64,000 nucleotides of DNA from Belnapia rosea (GTDB lineage: Bacteria > Pseudomonadota > Alphaproteobacteria > Acetobacterales > Acetobacteraceae). The stretch spans positions 62,001-126,000 of the forward strand of contig NZ_FMZX01000002.1 in assembly GCF_900101615.1 (NCBI RefSeq), in the 5' to 3' direction. The stretch's first letter is position 1; each line of letters opens with the position of its first letter. Positions 45,244 to 55,145 of the stretch are shown in pieces. Under the pieces are notes generated by a model. It did not search any database. It was not told the DNA's origin and saw only the letters and a list, made by a program, of their open reading frames with translations. The position numbers and the translations under genes were made by a program.

Positions 45244-46126
45244 CCACCGCCCGATGGGCCGACCAATGGCGCCGCTGCTCCAGGCGGCGCCATTGGCGCT
45301 GGTGCTGCTGTTGTTCTTCGTGTTCCCGCTGCTGGCGACCGCGGTCGTCAGCCTGTGGAATTACACCGAGTATTCGCTGGTGCCCGACATCACCCAGCGG
45401 AACTACGTGGAGATGTTCGAGGGCTGCTCCAACCTCTCGGACGGGCTCTGCGCCACCTTCCGGACCTATATCTCGACGCTTCGCCTCTGCCTCATGGTCT
45501 GGGCGATCACCACGCTGCTCGGCTTCACCATCTCCTATTTCCTCGCCTTCCATATCCGGTCGGAATCGGTGCGGATGGCGCTGTTCCTGCTCTGCACCGC
45601 GCCCTTCTTCACCTCCAACGTCATCCGCATGATCTCCTGGCTGCCGCTGCTGGGGCGGGAGGGGGTGGTGAACCAGGCGCTGGTGGCGACCGGGCTGGTG
45701 GACCAGCCGCAGGACTGGCTGCTGTTCTCCGAATTCTCGGTCGTCGTCGCCTTCGTCCATCTCTACACCCTCTTCGTCACCGTCCCCGTCTTCAACAGCA
45801 TGATGCGGATCGACCGCCGGCTGATGGAGGCGGCGCAGGATGCGGGGGCGAGCCCCTGGCAGACGCTCTGGCATGTGGTGATCCCGCTGACCAAGCCGGG
45901 CCTCGTCATCGGCTCCATCTTCGTCATCGTGCTGGTGATGGGGGATTTCGTGACCATCGGCGTGATGGGCGGGCAGCAGATTGCCTCCATCGGCAAGGTG
46001 ATCCAGGTGCAGATGTCCTACCTGCAATTCCCCGCTGCCGCGGCGCAGGCGGTGGTGCTGCTCGGGCTGGTGCTGATGGTGATCGCGGTGATGACCAGGC
46101 TCATCGATATCCGGCGGGAGCTGTGA
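45224..46126 (+). CDS. ABC transporter permease (PotB-like)
   Basis: A 300-residue permease with six helices. N-terminal LLQAAPLALVLLLFFVFPLLATAVV, a periplasmic loop (EGCSNLSDGLCATF), FTSNVIRMISWLPLLGREGVVN and the EAA loop AAQDAGASPWQTLWHVVIPLTKPG identify the PotB group. It begins 20 bases inside the binding-protein gene. Its TGA overlaps the second permease start (GTGATG). Confidence 0.92.
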   Translation: MSSSPPDHRPMGRPMAPLLQAAPLALVLLLFFVFPLLATAVVSLWNYTEYSLVPDITQRNYVEMFEGCSNLSDGLCATFRTYISTLRLCLMVWAITTLLGFTISYFLAFHIRSESVRMALFLLCTAPFFTSNVIRMISWLPLLGREGVVNQALVATGLVDQPQDWLLFSEFSVVVAFVHLYTLFVTVPVFNSMMRIDRRLMEAAQDAGASPWQTLWHVVIPLTKPGLVIGSIFVIVLVMGDFVTIGVMGGQQIASIGKVIQVQMSYLQFPAAAAQAVVLLGLVLMVIAVMTRLIDIRREL

Positions 46127-47013
46127 TGGACGAGGATCGCCGGCCCTTCTCCTTCTGGGTGCTGGCCGCGGTCTTCGCGGCCTTCGTCGTCTTCCTCTAC
46201 GGGCCGACGCTCACCATCCTCGTCCTGTCCTTCCAGGGACCGGAGGGCGGGCTGACCTTCCCGCTGCAGGGCGTGTCGGCGCATTGGTACCGGGTGCTCT
46301 GGGCCGGCGCGGGGGTGATCGACATCTGGTCCTCCTTCCGGCGATCGCTGTGGCTCGGCCTCGTCGTCATGGTGCTGACGACGGTGATCTCGCTGCTCGC
46401 GGGCTATGCCTTCCGCCGGCGCTTCCCTGGCCAGGGGCTGCTGTTCAACCTGACCATCGCCAGCCTGATCGTGCCCTCCATCGTCGTCTCGCTCGGCATC
46501 GCGCTGGAATTCCGCCTCATCGACGATGCGGTGAAGGCCTTTGCCGAGGCGTATGAGGTCGCCTGGGTGAACGAGGCCTACACGACGGCCATGGGCCTCT
46601 TCACCTCAGCGCTCGGGGCGCATCTCACCTGGACGCTGCCCTTCGGCCTGCTGATCATGTTCGCCGTGTTCAACCGCTTCCCGGACAACCTGGAGGAGGA
46701 GGCGCGCGATCTCGGCGCCTCGCCCTGGCAGGTCTTCCGCCATGTGGTGCTGCCGCTGGTGGCGCCGAGCCTGGTCGGCGTCGCGCTCTTCGGCTTCACC
46801 CTCTCCTGGGACGAGATCGCCCGCACCTCCCAGGCGATCGGCGACACCAATACCCTGCCGCTTGAGCTCCAGGGCCTGACCAGCACGGTGACGACGCCGG
46901 AGATCTACGCGCTGGGCACGGTGGTGACGGGCGTCTCGGTGCTGGTGATCGTGCTCGCCTTCCTCGGCGTCTCCATGGCCAAGCGTCGGGCGGCGAAGCG
47001 GGTGCTGGGATGA
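46126..47013 (+). CDS. ABC transporter permease (PotC-like)
   Basis: A 295-residue permease. Motifs are SFQGPEGGLTFPLQGVSAHWY, the EAA loop EARDLGASPWQVFRHVVLPLVAPS, and FTLSWDEIARTSQAIG. The chosen ATG 46126 overlaps the PotB-like stop; a long open extension upstream is the shadow of that gene. It overlaps the following 98-residue gene by 4 bases (ATGA), so five genes form one transcript from 43007 to 47306. Confidence 0.92.
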   Translation: MDEDRRPFSFWVLAAVFAAFVVFLYGPTLTILVLSFQGPEGGLTFPLQGVSAHWYRVLWAGAGVIDIWSSFRRSLWLGLVVMVLTTVISLLAGYAFRRRFPGQGLLFNLTIASLIVPSIVVSLGIALEFRLIDDAVKAFAEAYEVAWVNEAYTTAMGLFTSALGAHLTWTLPFGLLIMFAVFNRFPDNLEEEARDLGASPWQVFRHVVLPLVAPSLVGVALFGFTLSWDEIARTSQAIGDTNTLPLELQGLTSTVTTPEIYALGTVVTGVSVLVIVLAFLGVSMAKRRAAKRVLG

Positions 47014-47306
47014 CGGCCGAGGAACTGCTGCGGGCAGCCCAGGCCGGTGTGCCGCCGCCGGGGCTGCCGGGCCCGCTGCGTGCCCTCGTTGAGGATGCGC
47101 GCGGCGACTGGGAGGCGGCGCATGCGGCGGCCCAGGCCGGCGACGACGCCGCAAGCGCCTGGGTGCATGCCTATCTGCACCGCAAGGAGGGCGACCTCGG
47201 CAATGCCGGCTACTGGTACAACCGCGCCGGCCGGGTGAAGCCGGCCGGCACGCTCGAGGAGGAATGGCTGGCGATCGCCCGGGCGCTGCTGGATCAGCCC
47301 GGCTGA
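47010..47306 (+). CDS. Conserved 98-residue protein of the ABC operon
   Basis: A 98-residue soluble protein, ATG 47010 overlapping the permease stop (ATGA). It has no signal or membrane segment. A distinctive stretch is [26 protein letters not shown]. That combination resembles conserved small proteins of Proteobacteria, but I cannot name a family. Its tight coupling to the importer suggests a regulator, an accessory subunit or an enzyme of the same pathway. The end overlaps 13 bases of the convergent deacetylase gene. Confidence 0.75.
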   Translation: MTAEELLRAAQAGVPPPGLPGPLRALVEDARGDWEAAHAAAQAGDDAASAWVHAYLHRKEGDLGNAGYWYNRAGRVKPAGTLEEEWLAIARALLDQPG

Positions 47307-48175
47307 GGCGAGCGGCGGCGGAAGTCCTGCGCCATCTCCTCCAGCGTGACGAAGCGCACGCCGGGGTGCTTCAGCATGTGGCCGATCAGCCGCTCCAGCA
47401 TCATCAGCACCTGCGGCCGGCCGGAGACATCCGGGTGGATGGTCATCGGCACCACCGCATAGTCGTACTCGCGGTAGATGAAATCGAAATGGTCGCGCCA
47501 AATCTGCTCCAGCGCATGGGGCGAGACATAGCCGTGGCTGTTCTGGAATTTCTTGATGAACATCATCGGCGGCAGGTCGTCGAGGTACCAGGAGGCCGGG
47601 ATCTCGACGAGTCCGGTGGTCGTCCCCTTGGTGAAGGGCTTCATCCAGCTTTCGGCCGGCTGCGCGTAGTCAATCGGCGTCCACTCGTCGCCGGTGCGGA
47701 CGTAGTAGGGCGTGCAGTCGTGGTGCATCAGCGAGTGGTCGTAGGCGATGCCGCGCTCGACCAGGATCTCGATGCTGGTGGCGCTCACCTCCCACCAGGG
47801 TGCGACATAGCCGACCGGCTTGCGGCCCCAGTGCTTCTCGATCAGGCCGATGCAGCGGTCGAAGATCGCCTCCTCCTGCTGGCGGGACAGCGCCAGCGGG
47901 TTCTCGTGGCTGTAGCCGTGCAGGCCGATCTCATGCCCGGCCTTGGCCACCATGTCGGTCTGCTCGGGGAAGCTCTCGATGGTATGGCCCGGGATGAACC
48001 AGGATTGCGTCAGGCCGAAGCGCTCGAAGAGCTTCAGGATGCGCGGCATGCCGACCTCGGCCGCGAAGACGCCGCGACTGATATCGCCCGGGCTGTCCTC
48101 GCCCATATAGCTGCCGAGCCAGCCAGCCACTGCATCGCAATGGATGCTGAAGGCGCAGAGGATCTCCTTGGCCAT
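47294..48175 (-). CDS. PuuE-like polysaccharide deacetylase family protein
   Basis: A 293-residue NodB-fold (CE4) enzyme. D14 ([10 protein letters not shown]) and the H86-x3-H90 pair ([14 protein letters not shown], in parts GLHGYSHE) form the metal site. The proline and Trp of [10 protein letters not shown] and the [10 protein letters not shown] region are typical of PuuE (allantoinase-like) and related amide or imide hydrolases, not of peptidoglycan deacetylases. No signal peptide is seen, which suggests a cytosolic enzyme. It is convergent with the ABC operon and 5 bases downstream of the isochorismatase gene. Confidence 0.85.
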   Translation of the reverse strand: MAKEILCAFSIHCDAVAGWLGSYMGEDSPGDISRGVFAAEVGMPRILKLFERFGLTQSWFIPGHTIESFPEQTDMVAKAGHEIGLHGYSHENPLALSRQQEEAIFDRCIGLIEKHWGRKPVGYVAPWWEVSATSIEILVERGIAYDHSLMHHDCTPYYVRTGDEWTPIDYAQPAESWMKPFTKGTTTGLVEIPASWYLDDLPPMMFIKKFQNSHGYVSPHALEQIWRDHFDFIYREYDYAVVPMTIHPDVSGRPQVLMMLERLIGHMLKHPGVRFVTLEEMAQDFRRRSPQPG

Positions 48176-48180
48176 GTCCC

Positions 48181-48816
48181 TTATCCCTTGTCATTCGCGC
48201 GGGTCCAACGCTCGATCTCGCCGATCGCTGTCGCCGCGTCGATGATATCGGCATAGCGCCGCTCCACATCCTTCAGGTTCTGGTCATGCGCCACCTGGTC
48301 GTGGTCGCCGACGCAATCCTGGGCGACCATGGTACGGAAGCCGAGGGAGAAGGCATCGATCACGCTGGCCCGGACGCAGCCCGAGGTGATGCAGCCGGTG
48401 ACGATGACGGTATCGACCCGTTCCTTGGTCAGGATGGCGGCGGCGGGCGTGGCGAAGAAGATGGAGGGCGCCGACTTCATCAGCAGCACATCCGGCCCCG
48501 CGGCGGCGATACGCGGGTCGAGCTCCACGCTCGCGGTGCCCTTCAGCAGGTCAAAGACGGGCGCGGCCTTCCAGTGCGGCGCGGCGCGCGGGCTGTCATA
48601 GCCGTTGACGCAGGCGATGACGGGCAGGCCGGCCCGCCGCGCAGCCCGGATCAGCGGCACCGTGGCTTCGACCGCGGCATCGACCATCGGGGCGCCGGCC
48701 ATCGGGAAGGCCGGGTCGGTGAAGCCGCGCTGGAAATCCACGACGACGACACCGATCCTGGCGCCGAAGCCGAGGGGGCGGCTGCCATAGCCGCGCGCCG
48801 CATAGATGTCGCTCAT
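48181..48816 (-). CDS. Isochorismatase-family cysteine hydrolase
   Basis: A 211-residue cysteine hydrolase with the catalytic set D27 (VVDFQRGF), K114 (LLMKSAPS) and C147 ([12 protein letters not shown]). This family includes N-carbamoylsarcosine amidase, ureidoacrylate hydrolase (RutB) and nicotinamidase. The start at 48816 gives [11 protein letters not shown]; a frame-open extension to 48894 lies in the amidase promoter. Operonic with the deacetylase (5-base gap). It probably hydrolyses an amide or carbamoyl group of a nitrogen compound taken up by the adjacent importer. Confidence 0.88.
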   Translation of the reverse strand: MSDIYAARGYGSRPLGFGARIGVVVVDFQRGFTDPAFPMAGAPMVDAAVEATVPLIRAARRAGLPVIACVNGYDSPRAAPHWKAAPVFDLLKGTASVELDPRIAAAGPDVLLMKSAPSIFFATPAAAILTKERVDTVIVTGCITSGCVRASVIDAFSLGFRTMVAQDCVGDHDQVAHDQNLKDVERRYADIIDAATAIGEIERWTRANDKG

Positions 48817-48884
48817 GGGACTCGCCTCCTCGATGCTGCGGCATGAAGGTTGCAACTCCCATGCCGAGCAGGGAGGGCCGCCGT

Positions 48885-50180
48885 ATGAGCGCATCGATCC
48901 AGGACCCCGGGCGCATCCGCGACCTGTCGGCCGCCATGGCGGCAGGGGGCCTCACCGCGGAGGGGCTGGTGGAGCGCTGCCTCGCCCGCATCGCCGCGGT
49001 GGACGGGCAAGTACGGGCCTGGGTGCATGTGCTGGATGAGGAGGCGCTGGCCACCGCCCGGGCGCTGGATGCGGAGCGCCGGGCCGGCAGGCTGCGCGGG
49101 CCCTTGCACGGCATTCCGGTCGGGGTGAAGGACGTCATCGACGTCGCCGGCCTGCCTACGCGGGCCAACAGCCCGAGCCGGGCCGACCTGGCGCCGGCGA
49201 CCGCCGATGCCACCGTGGTGGCCCATCTGCGGGCGGCGGGGGCGGTGGTGCTCGGCAAGCTGCACACCACGGAATACGCCTATTTCAACAGCCTGCCACC
49301 GACGCGGAACCCCTGGGACCTGACGCGGACGGCCGGCGGCTCCTCGGCCGGCTCGGGCGCGGCCATCGCTTCGGGGACGGTGCCGCTGGCGCTCGGCACC
49401 CAGACGGCGGGCAGCGTCAACCGGCCGGCGGCCTATACGGGCGTCGGCGCCTTCAAGCCCTCGACCCTCTCCATCGGCGGAACGGGCGTGCTGCCGCTGG
49501 CCCCTTCCTTCGATACCGTGGGCGCCTTCGGCGGCTCCGCCCAGGATGCGGCGCTCTGCGCGGCGGGGTATGCGGCGGACCATCTCGGGCTGCGCGCTCC
49601 ATCGCCGGTCCGGCCGCGGATCGTAGTGCTGTCCGACCCGATGATCGCGGCGAAGCAGCAGCCGGGGACGGCCGCGGCGGTGGCGGCGCTGGCGGCGCGA
49701 CTCGGCGCCGCGGGCCTGCCGGTGCGAGAAGTGCGCGCGCCCGTATCGCTCGAAGAGGTCCTCGAGGTGCATCGCGGGGTGATGGTGGCGGAGCTCGGCC
49801 GCACCCATGCGCGGGCGCCGCGCGGCCGGGTCTCGCCCCGGATCGTGGCCGATATCGAGGCCGGGCTGGCTATCGGCGAGGCCGATTACCTGGCCGGGCT
49901 GCGCCGGCTCGCTGACTTCCGCGCGGCCTTCTGGTCGGCCTTCGGAGCCGATGACCTGCTGCTGCTGCCGGCGGCACCCGATGTGGCGCCCACTCCGGAG
50001 ACGACGGGCGACCCCTCCTTCGTCATCCCCTTCACCGCATTGGGCGGACCGATAGCGACCCTCCGGGCGGGGAGGGATGGACATATGCCGGTCGGGGCGC
50101 TGCTGACCGGCGCGCCGGGGGCGGATGCAAGGCTCGCCGGCTTCCTGCTCTCCGATCTCGGCACCGAACTCGATTTGTAG
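48885..50180 (+). CDS. Amidase signature family protein
   Basis: A 431-residue amidase-signature enzyme. The Ser-cisSer-Lys triad is visible: K82 (IPVGVKDVIDVAG), S153/S154 (GGSSAGSGAA) and nucleophile S177 (QTAGSVNRPAAYTG). The start at 48885 follows AGGGAGGG; two upstream ATGs are less well placed. Length and motifs are normal. Amidases of this kind hydrolyse aliphatic or aromatic amides, carbamoyl esters or peptide-like bonds. It faces the deacetylase-isochorismatase pair and completes a nitrogen-compound locus with the ABC importer. Confidence 0.92.
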   Translation: MSASIQDPGRIRDLSAAMAAGGLTAEGLVERCLARIAAVDGQVRAWVHVLDEEALATARALDAERRAGRLRGPLHGIPVGVKDVIDVAGLPTRANSPSRADLAPATADATVVAHLRAAGAVVLGKLHTTEYAYFNSLPPTRNPWDLTRTAGGSSAGSGAAIASGTVPLALGTQTAGSVNRPAAYTGVGAFKPSTLSIGGTGVLPLAPSFDTVGAFGGSAQDAALCAAGYAADHLGLRAPSPVRPRIVVLSDPMIAAKQQPGTAAAVAALAARLGAAGLPVREVRAPVSLEEVLEVHRGVMVAELGRTHARAPRGRVSPRIVADIEAGLAIGEADYLAGLRRLADFRAAFWSAFGADDLLLLPAAPDVAPTPETTGDPSFVIPFTALGGPIATLRAGRDGHMPVGALLTGAPGADARLAGFLLSDLGTELDL

Positions 50181-50190
50181 AGGGCCGCGA

Positions 50191-50445
50191 TTGACGGCGA
50201 TCTTCGCCCTCTCGCTCGGCCTGCCGGGGGGCTTCCTCGCCGACAGGATCGGCCGCCATGTCAGCCGGCTGCGGGTGCGGAACTACCCGGCGCTGGTGGT
50301 GCCATCGCTGCCGGGGCAACCTGCCGGCCACGAGCGGCGAGCATCTGCCACGGCAGTTCCTCCGTACCCAGGCCGCGGCCGCCGGAGGCCGTCGGCGCCT
50401 CATCCGGCCTCGCCGGCTTTCTCTGGCTCGCGGGTGATGGACTGA
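50191..50445 (+). pseudogene. Possible MFS transporter gene fragment
   Basis: The first part of this short frame (starting TTG 50191) reads FALSLGLPGGFLADRIGRHVSRLRV. It has strong GC-biased third positions and a motif like GGxLADRxGR of major facilitators. After about 40 codons the codon bias fades. It looks like a remnant of a gene or a coincidence; no rest of a transporter is present. Confidence 0.25.
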
Positions 50446-52676
50446 CGGAGAGCGGCCTGTAGCTCGTTCAGGCCATAGGGCTTGCGCAGCACGGCACCGG
50501 CGAAGGCCCGCAGGGCCTTGGGCTCCGCATAGCCGGTCGCCAGCAGCACCCGGAGGCCCGGCCGGAGGGCGGCGGCGCGGGCCGCCAGCTCGTCCCCGCT
50601 CATGCCGGGCATGGCAAAATCCGCGAGCAACAGGTCGAAGTCCTGGCCGGGTTCGAGCAGGGCCAGGGCCTCCTAGCGCCGCCTCGCCATCGGCAACGGC
50701 GACGGTGTCGTAATCGGCCGCCAGCAGCCGCTCGACATAGGCACGCATGTCGGCGTTGTCGTCGGCGAGCGGGATGCGTGGCCGCGTCGCCACGGCGGCC
50801 GGGGGCTCGGTGAGGCCGGGGCGGATCGGCACGACCTTCGGGGCATCGGAGCTGGCTGCCGCCGCCGGCCCGGCCGACCAGCGCATGGCCTCCGCCACGA
50901 AGGGCTCGGCACCGAGGGCCGTCGATTGCAGCCGCCGCGGGACGCCGATCCGGTCGGCCGGCAGATGCGCCTGGCCGGCGGGGATCGCCACGGTGAAGAC
51001 GCTGCCGCGCCCCGGTTCGCTCTCGACGGAAATCCGGCCGCCATGCAGCGAGACCAGTTCCTGCACCAGGGCGAGGCCGATGCCGGAGCCTTCATGGGTC
51101 CGCGCCCGGGCGCCCTCGATGCGCTGGAAGCGGTCGAAGACCCGGCCGACCTGATCGCCCGGGATGCCGACGCCCGTATCGGTGACCGAGAGCCGGATCA
51201 TCCCATCCTGATCCTCGCGCAGCGCGACCGCGATGCGCCCCTTGAAGGTGTGCTTGAAGGCGTTGGAGAGCAGGTTGAGGACGATCTTCTCCCACAGATC
51301 CGGGTCGACATAGGCGGGTTCGCGGAGGGGCGGGCAATCCACCACGAAGCGGAGCCCCGCCCTCTCGATGGTCGAGCGGAAGGCGCCGGCCAGCTCGACG
51401 GTCGCGGCGCCGAGCTCCACCGGCTCGAAGCTGGCCTCGGCCCGGCCGGCCTCGGCCCGGGCGAAGTCGAGCAGCGCATTGACCAGGCGGAGCAGCCGGA
51501 GCGCGTTTCGCCGCACCATGGCCAGCTCCTCGCGAAGCGCCGGGGCGAGGCCGGGGCGGGCGAGCAGATCCTCGACCGGCCCGAGCAGCAGGGTGAGGGG
51601 GGTGCGGAACTCGTGCGAGACATTGGAGAAGAACTGCGTCTTCGCCCGGTCGAGCTCGGCGAGCGCATGGGCGCGGCGGCGTTCCTCCGCATAGGCCTCG
51701 GCATTGCGGATCGCCGCCGAGACCTGGCCGGCCAGCAACTCGTAGAAGGCGCGATACCCGGAATCGAGGGCGCGGCTCGGGTTGGTGCCGCAGACCAGCA
51801 CCCCGAGCGGCTCCGCCCCGCCAGCCCCCGAAAGCGGCAGGGCGATGGCGGTAGCGACGGCATGGCCGAAGGGTCCGCCGCGCAATGCGCCAATGCGGGC
51901 GGTGGCCTCGACCACTGCGATTGCGCCGGTGGCTGCCTCCGCCAGGGGCCAGGGCCAGGCGGCGTCCGGCCCATCCAACCGCACCCGGCTGGGTGCAGCC
52001 GGCCCGCCCGCTTCCACCCCGACCGCGGCAGCGAGGGAGAGCGTCCAGGGCTCGGCAGCGCGGAGATAGATGAGGGCGAAGGGGATGTCCCAGCTGTGCT
52101 GGGCGATGGCGGCGGCGATGGTGCGGCAGGTCGCCTCGGTTGACTGCGTCGCATTGGCCTGGGCGGCGAGGTCCCGCTGCAGCTCGAGGCGCCGTTCCAC
52201 CAGCACCTGGGCGGTGACCTCGCTACAGACGCAGAGCATGCCGCGGATGGAGCCGAGATCGTCCTCGACCGCGCTGTAGGAGAGGGAAAATAGGCCTCGT
52301 CATATCCGGCGCGGTTCACCGCGAGGCGCTGGGCCGGCACCCAATTGGGCGTGCCGGTCTCCATCACCGCCTGGATCATCGGTCCGATGGTGGCCCAGGA
52401 TTCGGCCTGGGTTTCCCGGATCGAACGGCCGAGGGCGCCAGGATGCTTGGCGCCGATCAGGCCGGTATAGGTATCGTTGTAGATCTGAAGCAGATCGTCG
52501 CCCCAGAGCAGGACCATGGGGTAGCGGGAGCCGAGGATGGTGCGAACCGTGGCCTTCAGGCTCTGAGGCCAGGTCTGGACAGGGCCGACCGGGATCGCGG
52601 CCCAGTCGAGCGCACGCATGCGCGCCGCCATCTCACCCGGACCGGGAAAGGGTTCACGGCTGCCAGCCGTCTGCAT
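50400..52676 (-). pseudogene. Hybrid histidine kinase with two frameshifts
   Basis: A PAS-GAF-HisKA-HATPase-REC hybrid kinase, broken twice. Frame one begins at ATG 52676 (MQTAGSREPFP; RYPMVLLWGDDLLQIYND) and ends near 52290, where one T is missing from a TTTT run (AAAA on the plus strand, 52287-52290). The second frame carries a GAF-like region, the phosphoacceptor H in NVSHEFRTPLTLL, HATPase boxes, and the receiver start (LADDNADMRAYVERLLAADYD). At about 50671-50680 one extra base shifts the receiver into a third frame (LLADFAMPGMSGDEL, VLRKPYGLNELQ). Restored length is 758 residues, with no net change. Probably inactive, or two assembly errors. Confidence 0.8.
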
Positions 52677-52812
52677 GAGGCGTCACTCCCCACCCTGGCG
52701 CTCTGGGGATTGTAACGCTCAAGGTCGGTTTGACAGGCCCACGCACGGAGCTTTGTCCCATGCATGGGCATGCGGCACGGGCATGCGCCGATATCGCATG
52801 CCCGTGGTTCGG

Positions 52813-53811
52813 TCAGACCGCGCTCGACCAGTCCGCCGGGACGAAGCGGTAGCCATTGCCTTCCTTCGCCAAATACCCGTTGGCGGGGAAGGGGAAGTGA
52901 TAGCCGGTGATGCGGATTCGATCGGTGGCAACCTGGTCGTAGATCCTGCGCCGTGCCGCCTCGGCCATCTCCGGGTCGAAGTCGAAGATGACGTGGAAGT
53001 CGGGGCGGCAGGCCAGCAACTCCGGCCGGTTGGTGCAATCGGCGACGAACATGGCCTGCGCCGTGCCGTCGGAGATGTGGTAGCAGGTGTGGCCAGGCGT
53101 ATGGCCATGGGCGGCGACGGCGCGGATGCCCGGCATGACCTCCGCCCCGGCCGCCACCTGACGGATCTTCCCCTGATAGGGCGCGAAGCGGCGGGCGCTG
53201 TTGGCGAAATTGCCGCGCTGGCCCTCCGGGCTGCGGGACTCGTTGCCTGTATCGCTCCACCAGGCCCATTCGGCGGCGGGGACCACGACCTCGGCATTGG
53301 GAAAGGCGGCCGCGCCGGCGGCGTTCAGCAGCCCGTTCACGTGGTCGCCGTGGAAATGGCTCATCACCACGAGATCCACCTTGGCCGGGTCGATGCCGGC
53401 GGCGGCCATGTTCTGGATCATCCGGCCCTGTGTGGCGCCGGGCGGGGTGACGCCGTTGCCGCTGTCGAAGACCACCAGCCTGCTGCCGGTGTCGAGGAAG
53501 GTGACGGTGAAGGGGATGCGGATGCTGTCCGTCGGCAGGAAGCTCTCCGCCATCACCTTCTGCACCTCCTCGAGCGGGGCATTGCGCACGAAGCCCTGCA
53601 GCGGGCGCTGGAAGAAGCCGTCATGCACGGTGGTGACGGTGAAGCTGCCGACCTTGAAGCGGTAGAAACCCGGCGCCTGGGCAGCGGCGGGGGCTGCACC
53701 GGGCGTAGTCTGGGCCGCCGCGCCACGCAGCAGGGCGGGGGCGGCCAAGGGGGCGACGAGCCCGGCGGTAAGGCCGCCAAGCGCAAGGCGGCGGCTAGTG
53801 ATCTGGGTCAT
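52813..53811 (-). CDS. Exported metallo-beta-lactamase-fold hydrolase
   Basis: A 332-residue MBL-fold enzyme. The Tat-like signal (SRRLALGGLTAGLVAPLAAPALLRG) starts at ATG 53811. Metal motif SHFHGDHVNG is at residues 151-160, with further ligands in AHGHTPGHTCY near 240 and a C-terminal His. Relatives act as lactonases, alkyl/aryl-sulfatases or phosphodiesterases; no choice can be made. The frame is open upstream to 54084, overlapping the next gene, and that part has no signal. Ends 136 bases from the broken kinase. Confidence 0.85.
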   Translation of the reverse strand: MTQITSRRLALGGLTAGLVAPLAAPALLRGAAAQTTPGAAPAAAQAPGFYRFKVGSFTVTTVHDGFFQRPLQGFVRNAPLEEVQKVMAESFLPTDSIRIPFTVTFLDTGSRLVVFDSGNGVTPPGATQGRMIQNMAAAGIDPAKVDLVVMSHFHGDHVNGLLNAAGAAAFPNAEVVVPAAEWAWWSDTGNESRSPEGQRGNFANSARRFAPYQGKIRQVAAGAEVMPGIRAVAAHGHTPGHTCYHISDGTAQAMFVADCTNRPELLACRPDFHVIFDFDPEMAEAARRRIYDQVATDRIRITGYHFPFPANGYLAKEGNGYRFVPADWSSAV

Positions 53812-53884
53812 CGGTCCCTCCGGCAATACTCCTCTCCTATTGGTGGAGAGGCGCGGGCGGCATGCAAGCCATTCAAGCAGGGGA

Positions 53885-55132
53885 TCAGCGGGTGAAGGCG
53901 ACCACTGACTCCAGATGCGGCGACCAGAGGAACTGGTCCACCGGCGTGGCCGCGGAGATCCGGTAGCCGGCGGCCTGCAGCGGCTTCGCATCCCGCGCCA
54001 GCGCCACCGGGTTGCAGGAGACGTAGAGGATGCTGGGTACCCCGGCGCGGGCCAGCAATGCCGTCTGCTCGGCGGCGCCGGCATAGGGCGGGTCCAGGAC
54101 CACGGCAGCGAACTCCTTCAGCTCTGGGCCGGCCAGGGGTTGGCGGTCGAGGTCGCGGCGAACGGGCTTCACCCGGAGGCCAGCCTTGCCGGCGGCGGTG
54201 GCGAGCGCGGAGACGGCTTCCGGCACCGCCTCGAAGGCGGTGACGCGGGCACGGGCGGCGAGCGGGATGCTCAGCGTGCCAAGGCCGGCATAAAGGTCGG
54301 CGATGGCGGCGCGGCCAGGGAGCTTGCGCGGCAGCCCCTCCAGCAGCGCCGCGATGATGGCAGCCTCGCCCTCGGCGCTCGCCTGGAGGAAGGCGCCCGG
54401 GGCAGGTACGACCTCCGCACCCGAGAGGAGGTGGCGCACCGCACCGAGCTGCGCGGCGACCTCCGCCCCGCTGCCCTTGCCAGCCCAGGCGACGCGCGGG
54501 ACATGCTGGTCTGCGGCGAAGGCGGCCAGCAGCCGGCGATCCGGCATGGAGAGCGGCGCATCGGTACGGAGCAGGATGTCCGGCCCGCTGGCGAGCAGGT
54601 TGATGACGGCCGAGCCAAGCCGACGCAGGCCCTCAAGATGGCGGAGCGTCTCGGCCAGGGGTGCCAGCAACGCGACCAGCTCGGGCCGCAGCACATGGCA
54701 TTCCTGCATCGGCACCAGGTTGGTGGTGCCACGCTGATGGAAGCCGATCTGCACGCGGCCATCGGGCAGGCGTTCCAGCCCTAGATCGGCGCGCTGGCGG
54801 CTCTGCGGCGGCGTCATCACCAGCGGGGCGACGGGCGCATCGGGAAAGCCGGCCCGCGCCAGGGCCTCGACCAGCCGGCCGCGCTTCCACGCGGCATAGG
54901 GCGCGAGATCCCAATGCTGCAGGACGCAGCCGCCGCAGGTGGGGAAATGGCGACAGGGCGGGGTGACGCGTTCCGGGCTCTCATCGAGCCAGGACTCCAC
55001 CTCGGCCCGCTTGCCGGCGAGGCGGGCGCGCACCTTTTCCCCGGGAAGGGCAAGGGGAAGGAAGACCTGGCCCTCGGCGTGGCGGGCGACCCCGTCGCCC
55101 GCCGCCCCCATCGCCTCGATGGTCAGGTCCAA
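53885..55132 (-). CDS. Class I SAM-dependent RNA methyltransferase (RlmD/TrmA group)
   Basis: A roughly 415-residue uracil-5 methyltransferase. With a TTG start at 55132 (LDLTIEAMGAAGDGVA), iron-sulfur ligands would be C60, C66 and C69 (PCRHFPTCGGCVLQH) plus a Cys further on (MQECHVL). The SAM fold has DLYAGLGTLSIPLA, and the catalytic Cys is C373 in LYVSCNPVALARD. It probably methylates a U in 23S rRNA or tRNA. The start is uncertain: upstream codons stay open into the acyl-CoA dehydrogenase gene. Only a few bases separate the two genes, so they may be coupled. Confidence 0.85.
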   Translation of the reverse strand: MDLTIEAMGAAGDGVARHAEGQVFLPLALPGEKVRARLAGKRAEVESWLDESPERVTPPCRHFPTCGGCVLQHWDLAPYAAWKRGRLVEALARAGFPDAPVAPLVMTPPQSRQRADLGLERLPDGRVQIGFHQRGTTNLVPMQECHVLRPELVALLAPLAETLRHLEGLRRLGSAVINLLASGPDILLRTDAPLSMPDRRLLAAFAADQHVPRVAWAGKGSGAEVAAQLGAVRHLLSGAEVVPAPGAFLQASAEGEAAIIAALLEGLPRKLPGRAAIADLYAGLGTLSIPLAARARVTAFEAVPEAVSALATAAGKAGLRVKPVRRDLDRQPLAGPELKEFAAVVLDPPYAGAAEQTALLARAGVPSILYVSCNPVALARDAKPLQAAGYRISAATPVDQFLWSPHLESVVAFTR

Positions 55133-55145
55133 GATGGCGGGTGTC

